Source: Pythium myriotylum
Lineage: Eukaryota; Oomycota; Peronosporomycetes; Pythiales; Pythiaceae
Direction of reading: 5' to 3'
NCBI GenBank assembly: GCA_023091665.1
Contig: JALJCQ010000031.1
Coordinates: 744,001-808,000 of the forward strand
Length of the DNA stretch: 64,000 bases
Below are positions 60,801 through 64,000 of this stretch, in pieces. The translations under genes were made by a program, and so were the position numbers. Each line of letters opens with the position of its first letter. Position 1 is the stretch's first letter. Below the pieces are notes generated by a model that was given only the letters and a program-made list of their open reading frames with translations, ran no database searches and had not been told where the DNA came from.

Positions 60801-62552
60801 GTTGTGGAAACGGATCACAAGAGTATAGAGACGATCTTGACACAGAAGACAACGAACAGAAGAGTTGCACGTTGGTTCAACGAACTTGCTGAGTTTCACC
60901 CTCAGTTCAAGTGGATTCCAGGACACACGAATCACGTCGCTGACGCGTTATCCCGGAACCCGGGCTTTGAGCACAAGGCTGCTCAAGTTAGTCTACAAGA
61001 TCTTCTTGATGCAGCAGCAAGCCGCGAGATTGTAGCAACTATTGAAGCGAGCCCCGTCTCAGTCAAAGAGTCGGTGAAGAAGCTGTACAAGTCAGATCAA
61101 CGAACACGAGACATTCTGGAAAAGATGGCTGATGGTGTGCAAGTACCAAAGCACTCGGTCGTCGACGGACTCCTTTACTATCAAACAATGGAGGACGAAC
61201 ATCCCAGACTTGTGATTCCTGACAACGAAGATCTGAAGAATCGTGTAATCTATGAGAATCACGATGTTTTGACCGCTGGTCATCCTGGTTACTACAAGAC
61301 GTATCTTGCAGTCCAGAAGAAGTACTATTGGCCGCGCATGACCAAGTACATCCAGCGTTACGTGAACACTTGTGAGATGTGTCAGCGTAACAAAGCCAGG
61401 CAATTTAAACCGCCAGGTCTCCTCAATCCACTCAGTATTCCATCGGGAAGATGGGTTGAGATTTCCATGGACTTTCTGGTATCCTTACCAAAGACCAAGG
61501 AAGATGATGATGCAATCATGGTAATTGTCGATCGTCTGACGAAACGTGCCAAGTTCATCGCAACTAAGACGACTGCATCAGCGGAGGGCACCGCGAGTCT
61601 TTTCATGAAGCACTACGTGAAAGATCATGGTATCCCCAAGACCATTGTGTCGGATCGTGACTCTAAGTTCACATCCAAGTTTTGGACCTCAGTGGCATCG
61701 ATCCTGAAGTCTCAGCACAATCTCTCATCAGCGTTCCGTCCCCAAACAGATGGACAGACAGAACGGACGAATCGTTTCGTCGAGGATTATCTCCGAGGAG
61801 TTGTGAATCCAGCACAGAATGACTGGAGTGAATATTTGCACTTAGCAGAGTTTGCGTATAACCGCAGAGTGCATTCTTCGATCGGTATGTCACCTTTCGA
61901 AGCTGATCTTGGCTATGTTCCATACATGCCGGATGATGTTGCAGCTGATCCAGAGTTCACTAAGTTGAGCAAGACAGCAAAAGAGTTTCTCTTGCAACAA
62001 GAAGTCTTTCTTCGGAAAGCACAAGACGCTATGAGTGAAGCGCAAGAACGTATGAAGTCGTACTACGACAGGAACCGCAAGCACCAAGAGTTTGAGATCG
62101 GTCAACTCGTATTGCTTGACGGTAAGAATCTGGACATCCGCCACAAGGGCTTCGCATCGACAAGCAAGTTGGCACCAAGATTCGTTGGACCCTACCCCAT
62201 CGTGAAGAAAGTCCACCATGATTCATACGAGATCGCTATGTCGAAGGATCTTCGAATCCATCCTGTATTTCACACTTCACGGTTGAAGCTGTATCAGAAG
62301 GACGACAGGCGACATCAGCAAGCTGCTAAGGTTTTACTTGCAGACGGAACAGAAGGACAACTGGTCCAAGCAGTCATTGGAGACCGCAGACGTCAAGGTA
62401 AACAGCAGTACAAGATCCATTGGCTTGGAGAAACCGTGAGACAAGCCACTTGGGAACCCATTGAGAACTTGAAGCAAATTCCAGGGCTGATCGCCGAGTA
62501 CTGGAGGAACAAGAAGGGAAGTCTTCTCTCGAAGGGAGGTCATGTGACATAG
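57831..62552 (+). CDS. Gypsy Gag-Pol polyprotein, intact 1573 residues
   Basis: One open frame encodes everything. A Gln/Ala/Pro-rich N-terminus precedes the gag capsid (NEDVELWIFNTEDYYAFKRA, NLRERMFELKQT, FYFQNGLRAET). The CCHC knuckle is CHACKKKGHISPEC. The protease site reads FIDNGCSLNGI, where Asn-Gly-Cys replaces the usual Ser/Thr-Gly-Ala. RT has YFDDIYVFTK near residue 775. RNase H has MDASNFAIGGVLF and VADALSRNPG. Integrase has the zinc site (GHPGYYKT to CEMCQRNK), SMDFLVSL, TIVSDRDSKFTS and FRPQTDGQTERTNRF. A chromodomain (YKIHWLGETVRQATWEPIEN) closes it. The stop TAG (62550-62552) lies inside the 3' LTR. No stop or frameshift is seen, so it is potentially active. Confidence 0.95.
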   Translation: MSGRRSREVERESPNLRPRQQSRSNDTPDVERARSASRPRPAAAQEEMDQPEVPQAVPPQAAPAAAAQPAAAPSMDPALFYQFMMMMQQNNVQSQASMQAFMQQSQAQFMQMLNLQGPSRKKEPPGYEGKQNEDVELWIFNTEDYYAFKRAIMEADSSAFVEEITGNLGKSVQNWVRTTFTAECARDGVNKTWERFKEKLRKRFKPVDFEYNLRERMFELKQTASIHDYVTKFQDLLSQAQQRIEDLDQRFYFQNGLRAETCAKIKEESPKNLDDTIEIATNFEFAHYSGKSARLQGQKSSKPNHDTAAVMTKSKKGKKSHKSQDDKKGDDWKKNATCHACKKKGHISPECPDKKKEANNYISGAFYAILEVQALAYDKPEKKKNVSIFIDNGCSLNGISEDLAQSLNLKVHEDKQDTMEVDLGFGQKVHRPRRTAEMNLEVPGFPAMKSKFQVMPIPEDKDVILGMIWLREQNPEIDWKTLQLSPRTQAAPDPPLRLRTPTVRPARFVANRRRARQTQTREIFNFYRQHGHNGEFGQTKFISMKKLAKELRKGDVECVFMVNPHDSEKAARYMQQGWDALKDNPAYDVLWKRRDTVFRTELPNTVPPVREGIEHVIELKPGTKPIHVPQWRQSPEQRKVIQEWTKEMVKANIIRPSTSPFSAPTFCVKKPVGWRIVHDFRLLNHNTVLPAIPMPRKEDTFDAMTGSYWFSCMDLLWGYYQVKLREQDIPFTAFSTPDGLFEYLVTPMGLSGSPGTFNRLLQRVFSDLRDCMRIYFDDIYVFTKSTDINEHLEALDRVLQRCEDQQLYIKLSKCQFCVPEIPCLGDFVGRNGVRMDPDKIKIIKDWPVPKTKKQMESFLGTTVYVSRFCPDFAQFAGPLHECIKGKKSSEAIQLSDHQLACFEQLKQRLSSPPVLKLPDFSKLFGIRMDASNFAIGGVLFQKEGELEYPIAYTGRKMKSAELNYPVREQELLAIMHALKVWRVYLLDHPFVVETDHKSIETILTQKTTNRRVARWFNELAEFHPQFKWIPGHTNHVADALSRNPGFEHKAAQVSLQDLLDAAASREIVATIEASPVSVKESVKKLYKSDQRTRDILEKMADGVQVPKHSVVDGLLYYQTMEDEHPRLVIPDNEDLKNRVIYENHDVLTAGHPGYYKTYLAVQKKYYWPRMTKYIQRYVNTCEMCQRNKARQFKPPGLLNPLSIPSGRWVEISMDFLVSLPKTKEDDDAIMVIVDRLTKRAKFIATKTTASAEGTASLFMKHYVKDHGIPKTIVSDRDSKFTSKFWTSVASILKSQHNLSSAFRPQTDGQTERTNRFVEDYLRGVVNPAQNDWSEYLHLAEFAYNRRVHSSIGMSPFEADLGYVPYMPDDVAADPEFTKLSKTAKEFLLQQEVFLRKAQDAMSEAQERMKSYYDRNRKHQEFEIGQLVLLDGKNLDIRHKGFASTSKLAPRFVGPYPIVKKVHHDSYEIAMSKDLRIHPVFHTSRLKLYQKDDRRHQQAAKVLLADGTEGQLVQAVIGDRRRQGKQQYKIHWLGETVRQATWEPIENLKQIPGLIAEYWRNKKGSLLSKGGHVT

Positions 62553-62952
62553 TCCTTACAATAGACTCTGCCTCTCTACACTATACTGAGCGCGAGATAA
62601 ATCCAGCATAGCCGGACAAGACTGCTCTTGTCCGGAGCCCCAACTATAACACGGAGGGATGACCTCAGTAATCCCATACAAACAGTAGGATAAGTTTGGC
62701 TAAGAACATCTCGTGTCCTGACTCGTACACGGAGTCTAGACCAAAGATCCAGTATAGTTTATTCAAGATTAGTTAGGAGAGACGACGTAAACCATATGGG
62801 TGGCTCAGACAGTAAGGCTTGGGAGGTTTGAATCCCGGGCCCATTCAATATCACTCCACAACTTGCCATCGAGCAATCAAGTCTAGCCTTCTTCGCCCCA
62901 ACTAGCCTCGGCTTCGGTCTTCCCCGCTCAGTGTCGCCCCGCTTCTGTGACA
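62543..62952 (+). repeat. 3' LTR (410 bp)
   Basis: Its sequence equals the 5' LTR except that base 8 is T instead of G. That T forms the TAG stop of gag-pol. It ends CTTCTGTGACA and is followed by the CTTGA target duplication. Confidence 0.95.
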
Positions 62953-63386
62953 CTTGAGCAATCTCCTAAACTGTGGAAATCCATAGCACCGGTCAAGCTT
63001 GACGAGCAGGTTTTGGAAGGCGGGGGCGAAACTCTTCCTTTTGAAGTCGATGCTTGCCTTGCAAGACCTTGCAAGCACCTTGGAGGGTAACAAGACCTGC
63101 GAAGTTTCCCGAAAGACCATTTTTGGAGTTGGGATGTCTTTGGACCCTAATCAGACAGCGGAGAAGCCTGGCTTTTGACCCAGAAGAGGGAGAACGGACT
63201 GGGAAGCCCAAGTCACCCACGAAGACCGAGGACTGGGTTCTACTGGGATCCGGACTAAACCTTTAGTATTGTACCCTTGTTGTACAGTGTACACTCATTC
63301 CGCCAGCTAAGAAATTTTTCGACGATGATCAGCTCCCGCTGCTCAGTCTGAAGCGTACGGACAAAAGGATCAGGGAGAGTACTTGT

Positions 63387-63444
63387 CGATAAGCTTTCAC
63401 TTGAAATCTGTATTGAAATACAGATTTCAAGTGAAAGCTTATCG
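63387..63444. repeat. Perfect 28-bp inverted repeat, 2-nt spacer
   Basis: The left arm 63387-63414 starts CGATAAGCTTTCACTTGAAA. The right arm 63417-63444 is its exact reverse complement, with GA between. It would form a long hairpin with an almost closed tip. Confidence 0.9.
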
Positions 63445-63602
63445 GAAAGACCGCTCGTCGGCTTTCATTGAGGAGGAACCCCATTAAAATGGGATGCGAT
63501 GCGATGGTCTTCTCTTCGACTAGATGATCGTCCATCCGTGGGTCCAATATGCAGGCTTGCGTAGCTACACGATGCACTCAGCTATTCGTATGCTTTGTCT
63601 TG

Positions 63603-63628
63603 GATGACCTCCTTTTAAGGAGGTCATC
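63603..63628. repeat. Perfect 12-bp inverted repeat, 2-nt spacer
   Basis: GATGACCTCCTT (63603-63614) and AAGGAGGTCATC (63617-63628) are separated by TT. A smaller 6-bp repeat of the same form (CCCATT AA AATGGG) lies at 63480-63493. Confidence 0.85.
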
Positions 63629-64000
63629 AAAAATTAACTCTATTAGACATGCAGACAAGTGTGACCATTTTCATAGCCATGAGAATTATTGTTGAACTCG
63701 AAATTGAAGGACTAGGCCTTCCAGGTGTTGAGTCTCCGGATGCTGGCAGACACTCAATGCATATTTTCCATGGGGATGCAGACGAATTTCATCTACACAA
63801 CCAACTCTGCAGTGACGAAACTAGTTCTAGTGCTCAGATGGGACTCCTCGCTCAAAATTCCAAACATCTCTCTCAAAAGAAGCTGTGGCCCACACCTTAT
63901 CTCGAGATGGTAGATGCCATGATGATCCGAGTTGGTCCGTGATATAATTGGAAGTTTTCAGAAGATGAATCCTCATGTTGGCCGCGGTGACTTCAGCAAG

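Larger units (their letters stand above)
56581..62952 (+). mobile_element. Complete young Ty3/gypsy retrotransposon
   Basis: Two 410-bp LTRs (56581-56990, 62543-62952) bound one long gag-pol gene. The target duplication CTTGA is perfect (56576-56580 and 62953-62957). By eye the LTRs differ at a single base (position 8, G or T), which means a recent insertion. The order gag, protease, RT, RNase H, integrase, chromodomain fits a gypsy chromovirus. A purine tract (GAAGGGAGGT) directly precedes the 3' LTR. A small extra ORF lies between the 5' LTR and gag. Confidence 0.95.
62958..64000. other. Unassigned; contains inverted repeats
   Basis: No gene is recognised. Frames at 62993-63266 and 63649-63942 are open but have no family motif. 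The notable contents are three perfect inverted repeats with 2-nt spacers (63387-63444, 63480-63493, 63603-63628). Confidence 0.5.

Noticed and set aside
1..64000. RXLR or Crinkler effector genes
   Set aside because: No ORF combines a signal peptide with an RXLR-EER or LFLAK motif; stray RxLR-like strings lie in shadow frames.
1..64000. CRISPR arrays, bacterial operons or ribosome-binding sites
   Set aside because: Gene structure, signal peptides, initiator motifs and transposons are eukaryotic; no regularly spaced short repeats were seen.

Overview
This is a repeat-rich, intron-poor eukaryotic window. It most likely comes from a Phytophthora or another Peronosporales oomycete. The evidence is secreted GH12 endoglucanases of the XEG1 type, a small family of GH28 polygalacturonases, old-yellow-enzyme (OYE) paralogs without introns, oomycete-type initiator motifs (CA[TC]T..CCAA[TC]TT) just upstream of several ATGs, and a transposon load of Ty3/gypsy, PIF/Harbinger, piggyBac, pogo/Tigger and MULE elements. 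The species cannot be fixed from the sequence alone.

Left third (1-27 kb) is transposon territory. No confident gene lies before 3 kb. A 1-kb LTR and the broken gag of a gypsy element occupy 3.0-6.3 kb. A decayed prephenate-dehydratase-like gene lies next to a helix-turn-helix ORF at 7.9-9.1 kb. A Harbinger element with both of its genes sits at 10.0-12.0 kb. A piggyBac-like transposase pseudogene at 13.1-17.9 kb is cut in two by a solo LTR, and that LTR is itself interrupted by a pogo/Tigger-type transposase gene: three nested layers. A chromodomain gypsy element on the minus strand fills 19.0-26.9 kb. Its pol has three in-frame stops, and a long antisense ORF runs from its 3' end.

Middle and right (27-56 kb) is an island of host genes. 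Five OYE genes are present: a chimeric frameshifted copy (27.4 kb), a divergent copy with an altered active site (28.7-29.8 kb), an intact copy (31.3-32.4 kb), and two head-to-head copies that form a 1.6-kb-arm palindrome (50.9-54.7 kb). Among them lie two GH12 genes (33.7-36.2 kb), three GH28 polygalacturonases (38.1, 40.0 and 47.4 kb), a coiled-coil bZIP-like protein (45.2 kb), an RNase H1-like protein that has lost its four catalytic acids (50.1 kb) and a secreted trypsin-like protease (54.9 kb). A MULE with clear terminal inverted repeats is inserted at 42.2-45.1 kb. The GH12, GH28 and protease genes encode secreted enzymes that would attack plant cell wall and apoplastic protein. The OYEs are flavin ene-reductases and could act on reactive plant metabolites or oxylipins.

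Right end (56.6-63.0 kb) is a complete, very young gypsy element. It has 410-bp LTRs that differ at one base, a perfect 5-bp target duplication and one uninterrupted 1573-codon gag-pol. The last kilobase has no recognised gene but carries three inverted repeats with 2-nt spacers, the largest with 28-bp perfect arms.
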